A stretch of DNA of 64,000 bases, taken from assembly GCF_963667735.1 (NCBI RefSeq), contig NZ_OY763919.1, forward strand, positions 2,729,539 to 2,793,538, given 5' to 3'. This stretch comes from an uncultured Methanoregula sp. (GTDB lineage: Archaea; Halobacteriota; Methanomicrobia; Methanomicrobiales; Methanospirillaceae). Positions 50,590 through 59,300 of the stretch are shown in pieces. The translations under genes were made by a program, and so were the position numbers. The notes under the pieces were generated by a model. It made no database searches and was not told where the DNA came from. It worked only from the letters and a program-made list of their open reading frames with translations. Position 1 is the stretch's first letter. Each line of letters starts with the position of its first letter.

Positions 50590-52040
50590 GCAGCGTGTCC
50601 CCCGGAGTTCCGGTCAATGATCGTTCCTGCGCCGTTACGGAGGATCGCCTCATCGCCGCTGTTGCCCCAGACCGGCTCGCTCCTCCCCATGAAAAGCGCG
50701 GTATCGTTCATCATCCCGGCTCCTGTGTACACGGTTACCGATGAGGATGGCAGCAGGACGAAGGCCGGGAATACATAGAGGCCGGTACTGGTCCTGTCGG
50801 AGAGCGTCCAGCCGGCTATCAGCACCGGCCCGTCCCCCTGGTTGGTGAGCCGGACCCATTCGCCGTTCAGGTTCTGCCGGTCGTCCCCCGGGGCATCAAA
50901 GCGGGTCTCGCTGATATGCACAAACGAGGCATTGCCGATCTGCACGGGGGGTACGGTAAATGACGGGACGGGAACCGTGATATTGGCCGGTATTGCAGGG
51001 AGCGTGGGGACGGTGATATTGGCCGGCATCACAGGAACGGTAACGCTGGCATTCACCGGCAGGGGGGGAAGGGTGACCGGCGGTACAGTAATGCGGGGAA
51101 CAACGGTGCCCGGCGCCGTTATCCCGCCGGATCCCTTCTCCGTTGTCACCGAGTAAGTGACCCCGTCGGTCCGGACAAGAACCGTGCCGTTGAGGTCCGT
51201 CCGGTACACGGTGACGCCGGCGTTTCTCAGATTCTGGAGGGCCGCATCATGGGGATGGCCGTATGGGTTGTCCTTTCCCACTTCGATGACCGCGACTTCC
51301 GGGTTCACCCGGGAGAGGAAGGCAGGGGACGTCGAGTACCGGCTCCCGTGGTGGCCGACTTTGAGGATCTCAGAATCGAGAGCATAGCCGGTCTTTGCAA
51401 GCGCTGCCTCGGCCTCGCCGCCCATATCGCCGGTCAGGAGGAAGTCGATCGTGCCATAGGAGATCCGGAGCACGATCGAGTTCTGGTTCGGGTCATCCCC
51501 ATAGCGTTCAGATGTCGGGGAGAGGACAAAGATCCGGAGCGCCGGGTCGATCTCGATGGTCTGGCCCTGTTCAGCAACGGTGTACGGGATATGCCGGGCA
51601 TCGATCGTTTCCAAGAACTGCGAGTACACGGGGGACGGGTGGGGAAGACCGGTATCCAGGACTTTTTTGACCGGGAATGCCGCGAGCACTTCCTTCATGC
51701 CGCCGATGTGGTCGGAGTGGGGATGGGTTGCCACCAGGAGATCGATCTGCGTAACGCCGAGCCTCTGCAGGTCTGCAACAACGAGATCGCCTTTGCCGAT
51801 CTCGCCAGCATCGATCAGGATCGTCTTGTTTTCGAACACCAGCAGCTCGGAATCGCCCTGGCCTACATCGAGAAAATAAACGGACAACTTCCCGTCATTG
51901 TATCCCTGGTGCGAGCCCGCCTGAGAACCGGAAATGCCGGTGCAGCCCGAAAGGATCGTACAGGAAAAAAGGAGAAGGAGAATGCAGGCAGCGATCGCTG
52001 CCGGCCCACGGGTATCCGGTCTCATGGCTGGCGGAGTCAT
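50586..52040 (-). CDS. ComEC-like metallo-beta-lactamase lipoprotein with lamin-tail domain
   Basis: A 484-residue lipoprotein (lipobox TILSGC). Residues about 50-300 are a ComEC/Rec2-type hydrolase: FLDVGQGDSELLV, THPHSDHIGG (HxHxDH), GDMGGEAE and KVGHHGSRYS. A Pro/Val-rich linker (about 318-370) leads to a lamin-tail domain (about 373-480: HISETRFDAPGDD, GEWVRLTNQGDGPVLIAGWT). In related bacterial proteins such hydrolases cleave DNA or nucleotides outside the cell, and lamin-tail domains are often attached to secreted nucleases. A role in extracellular nucleic-acid use is likely. Lies right after the deaminase gene. Confidence 0.88.
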   Translation of the reverse strand: MTPPAMRPDTRGPAAIAACILLLLFSCTILSGCTGISGSQAGSHQGYNDGKLSVYFLDVGQGDSELLVFENKTILIDAGEIGKGDLVVADLQRLGVTQIDLLVATHPHSDHIGGMKEVLAAFPVKKVLDTGLPHPSPVYSQFLETIDARHIPYTVAEQGQTIEIDPALRIFVLSPTSERYGDDPNQNSIVLRISYGTIDFLLTGDMGGEAEAALAKTGYALDSEILKVGHHGSRYSTSPAFLSRVNPEVAVIEVGKDNPYGHPHDAALQNLRNAGVTVYRTDLNGTVLVRTDGVTYSVTTEKGSGGITAPGTVVPRITVPPVTLPPLPVNASVTVPVMPANITVPTLPAIPANITVPVPSFTVPPVQIGNASFVHISETRFDAPGDDRQNLNGEWVRLTNQGDGPVLIAGWTLSDRTSTGLYVFPAFVLLPSSSVTVYTGAGMMNDTALFMGRSEPVWGNSGDEAILRNGAGTIIDRNSGGHAA

Positions 52041-53351
52041 CTACGAGGACTGCGCCCGTTTCACGAGGTTCGCTGCAGCGGATGCCGCGCCTTTGAGGAT
52101 CTTCTCCTCTCCCGGGATCTCACGATTGAGCATGAGCACCCGGCCATTACAGAGAGTTGTCTCGACCGACCCGCCGCTGCAGGCATAGACGAGATTGGAG
52201 GTTGCATTGTGGAGCGGGACATTGCAGGCCGTTTTGGCAGAGACAAGGACGATATCGGCAGGGGTACCGACAGCAAGCGTCCCGGTACCAAAACCAAGTG
52301 CCTTTGCCCCGTTCGCTGTCGCCATCTTCAGAGCCTCGGCAGCCGGGAGCACGGTCGGGTTGTTCCAGAAGAACTTCTGGAGAAGGGCCGCGGTCTTGGC
52401 TTCCTCGAACATATCGAGATTATTGTTGGAGGCGCAGCCGTCCGTGCCAAGGCAGGGATTGGCCCCGGCGGCAGCGAGCGATGCGTAGGGCATGGCCCGG
52501 TTGGTTGCCAGTTTCATGTTGCTTGCCGGGTTGTGCGAGACCGAGACGCCCCGCTTCCCGAGGAGCGAGCATTCCGCTTCATCGAGCCAGCAGCAGTGGG
52601 CGGCGATGGTTTTTGAAGTAAGGATCCCGCAGTCATCGAGATGGGCTGCCGGGCTCTTCTTGTGCTGGGATATGCAGTCGGTCACTTCCTTCTCGGTCTC
52701 GGAGAGGTGGATGTGGATGCCGATCTTCTGCTCTTGTGCAAACCCGGCGCACCATTTCAGGCCCTGCGGGGAGACCGTGTAGAGAGCATGGGGGCCGACC
52801 GCGGTTTTGATCCGGGGATTGTTCATCGTGCGGACCTGGGCTGCGAGTTTCTCGGTGGCTTTGCACTCGTTCTCGCGCTTCTCGTCATTGAAGAGATCGA
52901 TGAACCCGTAAGAGAGGACTGCACGGATACCGGCCTCGTTCACGGCTTTTGCAGCCTCGTCCATGAAGAAGTACATGTCGTTGAACGCGGTTGTCCCGCT
53001 CCGGATCATCTCAAGGCAGGCAAGCTTTGTTCCCCAGTACACATCCTCGCCTTTCAGGTGCGCTTCAAGGGGCCAGATCTTCTGGGAGAGCCAGTCCTGC
53101 AGGATCATGTCGTCCGCGTAACCCCGGAGGAGCGTCATCGCCGCATGGGTGTGGGTGTTGACAAGCCCCGGGAGCGCAATGGCCCCGTCGCCGTCGATCA
53201 TGACATCCGCTTCTCCCCGGTGTTCCGACCGGGCCTTCTCCCCGATGCCCCGGATCGTTCCCTGTTCGTCAATGAAAATGTCGGCTGATTTCCCGTCGAT
53301 CACCACATTCGTGATGAGGAGAGAGCGTTTTTTTGCAAATATCTCGTCCAT
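52041..53351 (-). CDS. dadD: 5'-deoxyadenosine / MTA / SAH deaminase
   Basis: A 436-residue amidohydrolase: NTHTHAAMTLLRGYADD (metal HxH), FNDMYFFMDEAAKA, GIHIHLSETEKEV, IAAHCCWLDE and GTDGCASNNNLDMFEE. This pattern is the MTA/SAH-deaminase family; in Methanocaldococcus the enzyme (DadD) deaminates 5'-deoxyadenosine, MTA and SAH, removing radical-SAM and methylation by-products. The ATG at 53351 fits the family start. The phosphorylase gene upstream handles the resulting inosine-type nucleoside. Confidence 0.92.
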   Translation of the reverse strand: MDEIFAKKRSLLITNVVIDGKSADIFIDEQGTIRGIGEKARSEHRGEADVMIDGDGAIALPGLVNTHTHAAMTLLRGYADDMILQDWLSQKIWPLEAHLKGEDVYWGTKLACLEMIRSGTTAFNDMYFFMDEAAKAVNEAGIRAVLSYGFIDLFNDEKRENECKATEKLAAQVRTMNNPRIKTAVGPHALYTVSPQGLKWCAGFAQEQKIGIHIHLSETEKEVTDCISQHKKSPAAHLDDCGILTSKTIAAHCCWLDEAECSLLGKRGVSVSHNPASNMKLATNRAMPYASLAAAGANPCLGTDGCASNNNLDMFEEAKTAALLQKFFWNNPTVLPAAEALKMATANGAKALGFGTGTLAVGTPADIVLVSAKTACNVPLHNATSNLVYACSGGSVETTLCNGRVLMLNREIPGEEKILKGAASAAANLVKRAQSS

Positions 53352-53374
53352 ATCAATCGTCCGATTCCTGCCAC

Positions 53375-54046
53375 TTAAGCCATTTGTCTGATGATGGTAT
53401 TCAGAATCTCTCCGGTCCGCTCCCGGTACTGCCGGGAGATCTCCAGCACCTCTTCCCACGAGAGAGGGGCATCGGTGAGCCCGTTTGCATAGTTATCCAC
53501 CGTGGAGATGGCCGCAAACGGCATCCCGAGTTCCCGGGCAAGCGTTGCCTCGGATGCAAGAGTCATCCCCACGAGATCAGCAATCTTCGCTAAGGCCGCA
53601 ATCTCGGCTGCGGTCTCGAAGCGCGGCCCCCGGGTCTGGACATACGTGCCGCCCAGGCGGGCCTCGGGAACAGCGCGATGCAGGGCTTCGGAGAGATCGC
53701 CGGATAGTTCCGGCATGACATGCACGACCGCGTGGTCATGGATAGAGGGGATATCTGCGAGGCTGATATAATCCGTAGGAATAACAAGCGCCCCCGGCTC
53801 AATTTCAGGGTTCATCGACCCTGACGACCCGAACGCAACAATCCGGTCAACACCGGCGATCGCGAGCGCTGCCAGGTTTGCCCGGAAATTGACCCGGTGC
53901 GGGGGACGGTCGTGCTGGTGCCGCATAAGGAGGACAATGTCCCCGACCAGGAGATCGGTGTTCCCGAACGGGGTATGGACCGTGCGGCCCGCAAGCTCGG
54001 GCAGCTTTGCAAAGAGAAGGCTTGTTCCCCCGATGATCCCGAGCAT
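53375..54046 (-). CDS. 6-oxopurine / methylthioinosine nucleoside phosphorylase
   Basis: A 223-residue MTAP/PNP-II phosphorylase: GIIGGTSLLFAKLPELAG, the phosphate-site FRANLAALAIAGVDRIVAFG, SSGSMNPEIEPGALVIP and VQTRGPRFETAAEI. It ends 24 bp before the deaminase ATG, and both are on the minus strand. Known from archaea: deaminated MTA (methylthioinosine) is split by such an enzyme to hypoxanthine and 5-methylthioribose-1-phosphate. Short N-terminal extension residues are likely not used; M at 54046 follows AGGATG. Confidence 0.88.
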   Translation of the reverse strand: MLGIIGGTSLLFAKLPELAGRTVHTPFGNTDLLVGDIVLLMRHQHDRPPHRVNFRANLAALAIAGVDRIVAFGSSGSMNPEIEPGALVIPTDYISLADIPSIHDHAVVHVMPELSGDLSEALHRAVPEARLGGTYVQTRGPRFETAAEIAALAKIADLVGMTLASEATLARELGMPFAAISTVDNYANGLTDAPLSWEEVLEISRQYRERTGEILNTIIRQMA

Positions 54047-54149
54047 CAGGAGCACATCCTGCTATCCCTGACCATTACCGATCCGTTTGTCCGCATCCTG
54101 CCCTGCATGGTATCCCCTGCGCAGGAGAATGGTTGGCGGGATCTGCACT

Positions 54150-54187
54150 AATATTTAGCTGCCCGATTCGGTTTGTGGGACACAAAC
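54150..54187 (+). promoter_or_regulatory. TATA box and operator-like inverted repeat of the nicotinate phosphoribosyltransferase gene
   Basis: TATA-like AATATTTA (54150-54157) is followed by a perfect inverted repeat GTTTGTG-GGA-CACAAAC (54171-54187), located where transcription should begin. The ATG is at 54222. This is a good candidate binding site for a regulator of NAD recycling. Confidence 0.55.
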
Positions 54188-54221
54188 GTATTTGGCAATC
54201 AGTCCCAAGAGATCATATCAT

Positions 54222-55358
54222 ATGGGCATCTTTCTTTCCGTCAGCGAAGAGACGATAAAAAACGGAGACTGCACGGATATTTACTTTGTCCGGACTGAAG
54301 AGACGCTTGTACAGGACAATCTCAACCCGGACGTTGTCGTGGAAGTGACGGCGGCATCCCTGCCGGAGCCGTGGGCGGTCTTCTGCGGCCTTTCGGATGT
54401 TGTCGCCCTGCTCGAAGGAGTACCGGTCACGGTCGACGCCATGCCCGAAGGAACGGTCTTCTTCCCGGGGGATCCGGTCCTCCGCATCACCGGGAAGTAC
54501 CGCGACTTCTGCCGGTACGAGACTGCCATCCTCGGCTTTCTGTGCCATGCCTCGGGCATAGCAACCGCGGCAGCCCATATCAGGATCGCAGCCGGCACCC
54601 GGCCGGTGTACTCATTCGGCTCGCGCCGCCAGCACCCGGCAATTGCCGCCATGATCGAACGGTCGGCCTGGATCGGCGGGGTTGACGGGGTCTCCAACAC
54701 CTGTGCACCGGAAGGAATGCCGGTGGTCGGGACCATGCCCCACGCGTTTGTTATGTGCTACAAGAAACCGGAAGATGCCTGGCGCTCGTTCAACCGCCAT
54801 GCCCCAAAGGATGTGCAGCGGATCATGCTCTGCGACACGTACTGCGATGAGAAGTCCGAATCGCTCCGGGCAGCGCAGTGCGGCGCCTCGGCAGTCCGGC
54901 TCGACACCCCGAGATCGCGGAGGGGCAACATGCGCGCCATCATCGAGGAGGTCCGCTGGGAACTCAACATGCACGGGCACACGAGCGTGAAGATCTTCCT
55001 CTCGGGGGGCGTGACCCGCGAGGACGTGCTTGCGTACAAAGATATCGTCGATGCATTCGGCGTTGGCGGCGCGATTGCCAATGCGCCGGTCATCGACTTC
55101 TCCCTGGACATCGTGGAGATCGATGGAAAAGCCAAGGCGAAACGGGGCAAAAGGAGCGGGGTAAAACAGGTGTACGATCTGGTCTGCGGCAACAGGAGGA
55201 CGCTTCCGGTCGCGTCGGTCCCGCCCGCAGGGGCCACGCCGCTCATCACCCGGTTCATCGAGAACGGGACGATCGTGAGCCGGCCCGACATGCAGGACGC
55301 CCACGCCCGCATGCAGAAAAAGATGGTTTCCCTTGCCGAATCCAGTACCAAAAAGTGA
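54222..55358 (+). CDS. pncB: Nicotinate phosphoribosyltransferase
   Basis: A 378-residue enzyme of the archaeal NAPRT type: DIYFVRTEETL, PGDPVLRITGKYRDFCRYETAI, the active-site FGSRRQHPAIAAMIERSAW and GGVDGVSNTCAPE, then the barrel end KIFLSGGVTREDVLAYKDI. It joins nicotinate and PRPP to nicotinate mononucleotide in NAD salvage. I use the ATG at 54222 (MGIFLSVSEE); the TTG at 54192 has no support. Confidence 0.93.
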   Translation: MGIFLSVSEETIKNGDCTDIYFVRTEETLVQDNLNPDVVVEVTAASLPEPWAVFCGLSDVVALLEGVPVTVDAMPEGTVFFPGDPVLRITGKYRDFCRYETAILGFLCHASGIATAAAHIRIAAGTRPVYSFGSRRQHPAIAAMIERSAWIGGVDGVSNTCAPEGMPVVGTMPHAFVMCYKKPEDAWRSFNRHAPKDVQRIMLCDTYCDEKSESLRAAQCGASAVRLDTPRSRRGNMRAIIEEVRWELNMHGHTSVKIFLSGGVTREDVLAYKDIVDAFGVGGAIANAPVIDFSLDIVEIDGKAKAKRGKRSGVKQVYDLVCGNRRTLPVASVPPAGATPLITRFIENGTIVSRPDMQDAHARMQKKMVSLAESSTKK

Positions 55359-55406
55359 GAAAGACGAACAATTCTTTTAACCTATGGCATCCAAGTAGTT
55401 AGGAGC

Positions 55407-55478
55407 GGGCCGGTAGATCAGTGGTAGATCGCTTCCTTGGCATGGAAGAGGCCGCGGGTTCAATTCCCGCCCGGTCCA
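55407..55478 (+). tRNA. tRNA-Ala(GGC)
   Basis: Cloverleaf of 72 nt: acceptor GGGCCGG/CCGGTCC with G3-U70 (identity mark of alanine tRNA), D-arm GATC-AGTGGTA-GATC, anticodon stem CTTCC/GGAAG with loop TTGGCAT (anticodon GGC), T-arm GCGGG-TTCAATT-CCCGC. No intron. Confidence 0.97.
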
Positions 55479-55710
55479 TCCCGTTTCGTTTTTCATCGTG
55501 CTTCCGCGTCAGGGTGACCTGTGCATTCCGGGCGGTGGGATTTCATCTCTTTGCCACCCGCAACCGGCGTGTTGTTCTGCGCAGGGTAATTACGGAATGC
55601 TTATAGAACAGCGGTTTGATATACTCGGCTGAGATAAAAAATAGTGACAGGAATCAGGGCGTGCGGCATCCCGCGGGACGTCCTGACCGGTGCGGGATTC
55701 CGGAGAACCG

Positions 55711-57087
55711 ATGACCACGGCCAGATCTTCATCCACAACAGAACCAGAGGAGATGCAGGCAGCGCTGAGCTCCCCGGCCAACCGGACGGTTCTCGTTGTT
55801 GAGGACAGCCGTACCCAGGCCGAGTACCTTGCCCACATCTTACAAGAGAAAGGTTACACCGTGCTGATGGCGGCAAGCGGCCAGGAAGCCCTGGACCGGA
55901 TCAGGAAGGATCATCCGGCCATTGTGCTGACGGACATTGTCATGCCCGGGATGGACGGGTACGAGCTCTGCCGGAAGATCAAGACCGGACCGCCCATGGC
56001 GGGAATCCGGGTCATTCTCGTAACGCAGCTCTTCGATCCCGGAGATGTCTTACGGGGGCTCGAAGCCGGGGCGGACAATTTCATCATCAAACCCTTCGAT
56101 CCCGAACAGGTGTACTCCCATATCGAGGCAGCGTTTGCCATGGCCGGTTCGCCGGACTCCGAAGGCCCGCAGCCGGACATGGAGTTTGTTTTTGCCGGCA
56201 GGTCCCACAGGATAACATCGGGCCGGGCACGGATCCTCAACATCCTCCTCTCCACGTACGAATATGCTGTCAGGAAAAATGCCGAACTCCAGGAGACGCA
56301 GGAGACGCTCAGTTCTACCAACGAGGAGCTCACCGCCACCATGGAAGAGCTGACCACGTCCATGGACGAACTTCATGCGGCCAATAAAAACTTAATGAGC
56401 GAGAATGCCGAGCGGGGCAGGGTGGAGCGGGCGCTTGCCGACGCCAACAGCAAGCTCAACCTGATGACCAGCATCACAAGACATGATATCAACAACCAGA
56501 TCCTCGCCCTCCAGGCCTACATCGATCTCTCTGAAATGAGGATCACCGATCCGACAGTCCTGGATTATATCAAGAAAGAACGGCTTGCCGTCCAGACCAT
56601 CCAGAAGCAGATAGAGTTCACCAAGACCTACGAAGCGATTGGCGGATCAACCCCGCAGTGGCAGGAAGTGAAAACGATCCTCGAACCGCTCCGGCCGTAC
56701 CTGGAAACGGCAGGGATCGCGCTTGAGATACCGGATGAGCCGACCAAGATCTATGCCGATGCCCTCCTCCCGAAAGTCTTCGAGAACCTTGTCGACAATT
56801 CCATCCGGCACGGCAAACAGGTCAGGCGGATTGCGATCTCCTGGCATATCCAGAAGAACGGGAGCCTGTGCATCGATTACCGGGACGATGGCGAAGGGGT
56901 GGCCGGGCATGAGAAAGAGCGGATCTTCTCGAAAGGATATGGGAAAAATACCGGGCTTGGCCTCTTCCTCTCCCGCGTCATTCTCGGGATCACCGGCATC
57001 ACCATCCGGGAGACCGGCGTGTTCAAGAAAGGCGTGCATTTTGAACTGGTGGTTCCCCCGGAAGGGTTCAGGACCCTTGACGCCTGA
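55711..57087 (+). CDS. Hybrid receiver-histidine kinase (REC-HisKA-HATPase)
   Basis: A 458-residue protein: receiver domain (about 27-145; VVEDSRTQ, phospho-acceptor D in VLTDIVMPGMDG, Lys in IIKPFDP), a coiled linker (about 185-240, ELQETQETLSSTNEELTATM), a His box STRHDINNQ-like (TSITRHDINNQIL) and an HATPase domain with N box FENLVDNSIRHG, G1 YRDDGEGV and a G2-like GKNTGLGLFLS. This REC-first hybrid is typical of methanogens. The ATG at 55711 follows GGAG. No partner regulator adjoins. Confidence 0.92.
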   Translation: MTTARSSSTTEPEEMQAALSSPANRTVLVVEDSRTQAEYLAHILQEKGYTVLMAASGQEALDRIRKDHPAIVLTDIVMPGMDGYELCRKIKTGPPMAGIRVILVTQLFDPGDVLRGLEAGADNFIIKPFDPEQVYSHIEAAFAMAGSPDSEGPQPDMEFVFAGRSHRITSGRARILNILLSTYEYAVRKNAELQETQETLSSTNEELTATMEELTTSMDELHAANKNLMSENAERGRVERALADANSKLNLMTSITRHDINNQILALQAYIDLSEMRITDPTVLDYIKKERLAVQTIQKQIEFTKTYEAIGGSTPQWQEVKTILEPLRPYLETAGIALEIPDEPTKIYADALLPKVFENLVDNSIRHGKQVRRIAISWHIQKNGSLCIDYRDDGEGVAGHEKERIFSKGYGKNTGLGLFLSRVILGITGITIRETGVFKKGVHFELVVPPEGFRTLDA

Positions 57088-57097
57088 TTGAGAGCGG

Positions 57098-57105
57098 TTT
57101 TTTTT
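57098..57105 (+). terminator. Poly-T terminator after the kinase gene
   Basis: Eight consecutive T starting 11 nt after the stop codon, just before repeat copy 3. Confidence 0.45.
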
Positions 57106-57118
57106 AGTTCAGCAGACA

Positions 57119-57316
57119 TCATTCGTGGTGCGTACCCGAGTGGAATTGGTGAGTGTGACCCCCACTCTTCCCCAAAGGGGGAGGCGGCCCAAGGTAGCAA
57201 GCCCCCATGACCCTTATCCGGAAAAAATCCTATGGATTCTTGTAAGCTCGTGCTCCACGGGACGAGCTCCGACGAGGCGGTGAGCGCCCGTAGCCCCATC
57301 CCCATCTCAGTCCCTC
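57119..57316 (+). repeat. Dispersed non-coding repeat, copy 3
   Basis: Full-length copy (about 198 bp) of the family at 10399 and 41411. Its order of blocks: ATCATTCGTG, GTGAGTGTGACCCCC, CCCCAAAGGGGGAGGC, GCAAGCCCCC, CTATGGATT, GTAAGCTCGTGCTCCACGGG, CGAGGCGGTGAGCGCCCGTA. The hairpin arm GGGGCGAGCCCC of the other copies reads GGGACGAGCTCC here, so it is damaged. It lies between the kinase and the phosphate genes. Confidence 0.85.
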
Positions 57317-57425
57317 TTTTGCAGGTTTCTGCAGAGTAGATTTTTTGTAACCGATCAGCCCGTATCCACCTCCCCGCTCTGACGTACTTTTTTATAGTTA
57401 TGGATTAAGGGTAAGTCTGAAGCTT

Positions 57426-58055
57426 ATGCGTATCCGTGACCTGATCCTTCCAGAAGATAAAATATTTTTTACCCTGTTCCATGAAATGGCTGAAAAGATT
57501 ACCGAGGCTGCGACTACGCTCAACGAGATCACCCACGAGCTCCCGAACGGCACGGAAAAATCCCACAAGGTGCGCCAGATAGAACATCACGGGGACGAGA
57601 TCACGAAAAAGATCTACGAGCAGCTCGACGAATCCTTAATAACCCCGCTCGAACCCGAGGAGATCGCCCGGCTCGCACCGGCGTTTGACGATGTGCTCGA
57701 CCGGATGGACTGGGTGACCCACCAGCTCTGCAACTACGAGATCCCCCAGACAAACGATGTCTTAAAAGAGTTCTCGTACCTGATCCTCCTCTCGGCAGCC
57801 GAGATCACCCATGCCATCGACACCCTCCAGACCCTCAAGGACCCTGAGGGCGTCAAATCCCATGCAGCCGAGATCAGCCGGCTCTACAACCTCTCCACCG
57901 AACTCCTCTCCCGGGCCATCCTCGAACTCTTCAAGACCCAGGATCTCCTCATGATCATCAAGCTCAAGGATATCTACGAGAGCATGGCACGCGTGATGGT
58001 GAAGTGCAATGATGTCGGGCATGCACTTTCCGATATTGCCATGAGCCACGCATGA
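57426..58055 (+). CDS. DUF47/PhoU-like phosphate-transport regulator (copy 1)
   Basis: A 209-residue helical protein of the TIGR00153/DUF47 type: RIRDLILPEDKIFFTLFHEM, EHHGDEITKKIYEQLDES, ITPLEPEEIARLAPAFDDVL and DRMDWVTHQL, repeated as two PhoU-like bundles with conserved Glu/Asp metal sites. Such proteins are encoded next to Pit transporters and control phosphate flow. It ends inside the start of Pit copy 1 (ATGA overlap). Confidence 0.92.
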   Translation: MRIRDLILPEDKIFFTLFHEMAEKITEAATTLNEITHELPNGTEKSHKVRQIEHHGDEITKKIYEQLDESLITPLEPEEIARLAPAFDDVLDRMDWVTHQLCNYEIPQTNDVLKEFSYLILLSAAEITHAIDTLQTLKDPEGVKSHAAEISRLYNLSTELLSRAILELFKTQDLLMIIKLKDIYESMARVMVKCNDVGHALSDIAMSHA

Positions 58056-59242
58056 TCAGCGCCGATCCCCTCATCCTGTTCGGCATCATCCTTGCGCTGG
58101 CCCTCAACTTTGTCAACGGGCTCAACGATGCCTCGCATTCGATAGCAACAGTCGTGGCTACAAAAGCCCTCTCGCCGATAAAAGCCGTGCTGTACACGGC
58201 GATCTGCAATCTTATCGGACCGTTCCTCTTCACGACTGCCGTTGCTGCAACCATAGGGACAGCGATCGTCAGCCAGAGCGGCCTCACCCCGCTCTCGATC
58301 GTGGTTGCCATGGGGGCGGCGATCATCCTCGTCTTCGTTGCCACCCGGGCCGGGATCCCGCTCTCGAGCAGCCACGCCATGGTCGGCGGCATCCTCGGTG
58401 CGGGCATTGCCGTTGGGGGGCTCGCGGTCGTGATCCTGCCGGGCTGGGACACGTTCGCCCAGATAATAATCTACGGCCTCATCGGGGCAGTCATCGGCGC
58501 CGTTGCCCTGGGCCTTTTTACCCTGTCATTCAAAGAGAATGTCCGGCTGGGCCTGATGCTCGGGGCCGTCTGCGGGGCAGCCCTTATCATCCCGGCCCTG
58601 ATGCTCCTTGGGATTCTCAAATTATCCGGCCTGCTTGCCATCGTTCTTTTCATCTTCATCTCCCCCATCCTCGGGATCACCGGCGCTTTTGTCTTCGACA
58701 TCCTCATCTCCCATGCCTTCAGGCACTCCCGCCAGAACCGGATGAAGCGGGTCTTCCAGCCGCTCCACGTGCTCGCCTGCCTGGTCCAGGCCACCGCACA
58801 TGGCGCAAACGACGGACAGCACGCGGTCGGTATCATAACCGCCCTCCTCGTCTCGTCCGGGATCCTCCTCGCATTCCAGGTCCCGACCTGGGTGCTCCTC
58901 GCGTCCGCGATCGCCATTGGTCTTGGCACCTGTTTTGGCGGCTGGGCTGTGGTCGACAAGATGGCAAAGGATATCACGAAGATCCGCCCCTACCAGGGAT
59001 TCTGCGCTGCCACCGTGAGTAGCGCCATTCTCGTCACGGTCACCGAACGGGGGATTCCGGTCTCCTCCACCCACGCTATCAACGGCGCTATCATCGGCGT
59101 CGGGGCAACCCGGGGCAAGAGCGCGGTCCAGTGGCGGGTGGTCCGGGAGATGATGGAGGCCTGGGTCATCACCATCCCGCTGGCCATGGTTGTCTCGTTC
59201 GCCATGTATTTTATCGTAATCTTTTTCCTCGGGCTCCTATAG
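58052..59242 (+). CDS. pit: Pit-type inorganic phosphate transporter (copy 1)
   Basis: A 396-residue transporter with about ten helices and the two Pit repeats: FVNGLNDASHSIATVVATKA in the N-half (a form of the GANDVANA motif) and ATAHGANDGQHAVGIITALL in the C-half, plus the SSTHAINGAIIGVGATRG motif. Pit proteins carry metal-phosphate with protons or Na. It is co-translated with the DUF47 gene upstream. Copy 3 (61170) is a very close relative. Confidence 0.95.
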   Translation: MISADPLILFGIILALALNFVNGLNDASHSIATVVATKALSPIKAVLYTAICNLIGPFLFTTAVAATIGTAIVSQSGLTPLSIVVAMGAAIILVFVATRAGIPLSSSHAMVGGILGAGIAVGGLAVVILPGWDTFAQIIIYGLIGAVIGAVALGLFTLSFKENVRLGLMLGAVCGAALIIPALMLLGILKLSGLLAIVLFIFISPILGITGAFVFDILISHAFRHSRQNRMKRVFQPLHVLACLVQATAHGANDGQHAVGIITALLVSSGILLAFQVPTWVLLASAIAIGLGTCFGGWAVVDKMAKDITKIRPYQGFCAATVSSAILVTVTERGIPVSSTHAINGAIIGVGATRGKSAVQWRVVREMMEAWVITIPLAMVVSFAMYFIVIFFLGLL

Positions 59243-59300
59243 GGCCCACAGTATTTCGCTATATTTTTAACATTGCCTGACGATTACCACTGGGTTTGTT

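Noticed and set aside
10399..57316. Classical MITE or insertion sequence for the dispersed repeat
   Set aside because: I found no terminal inverted repeats, no target duplications and no transposase, so only the neutral name repeat is used.
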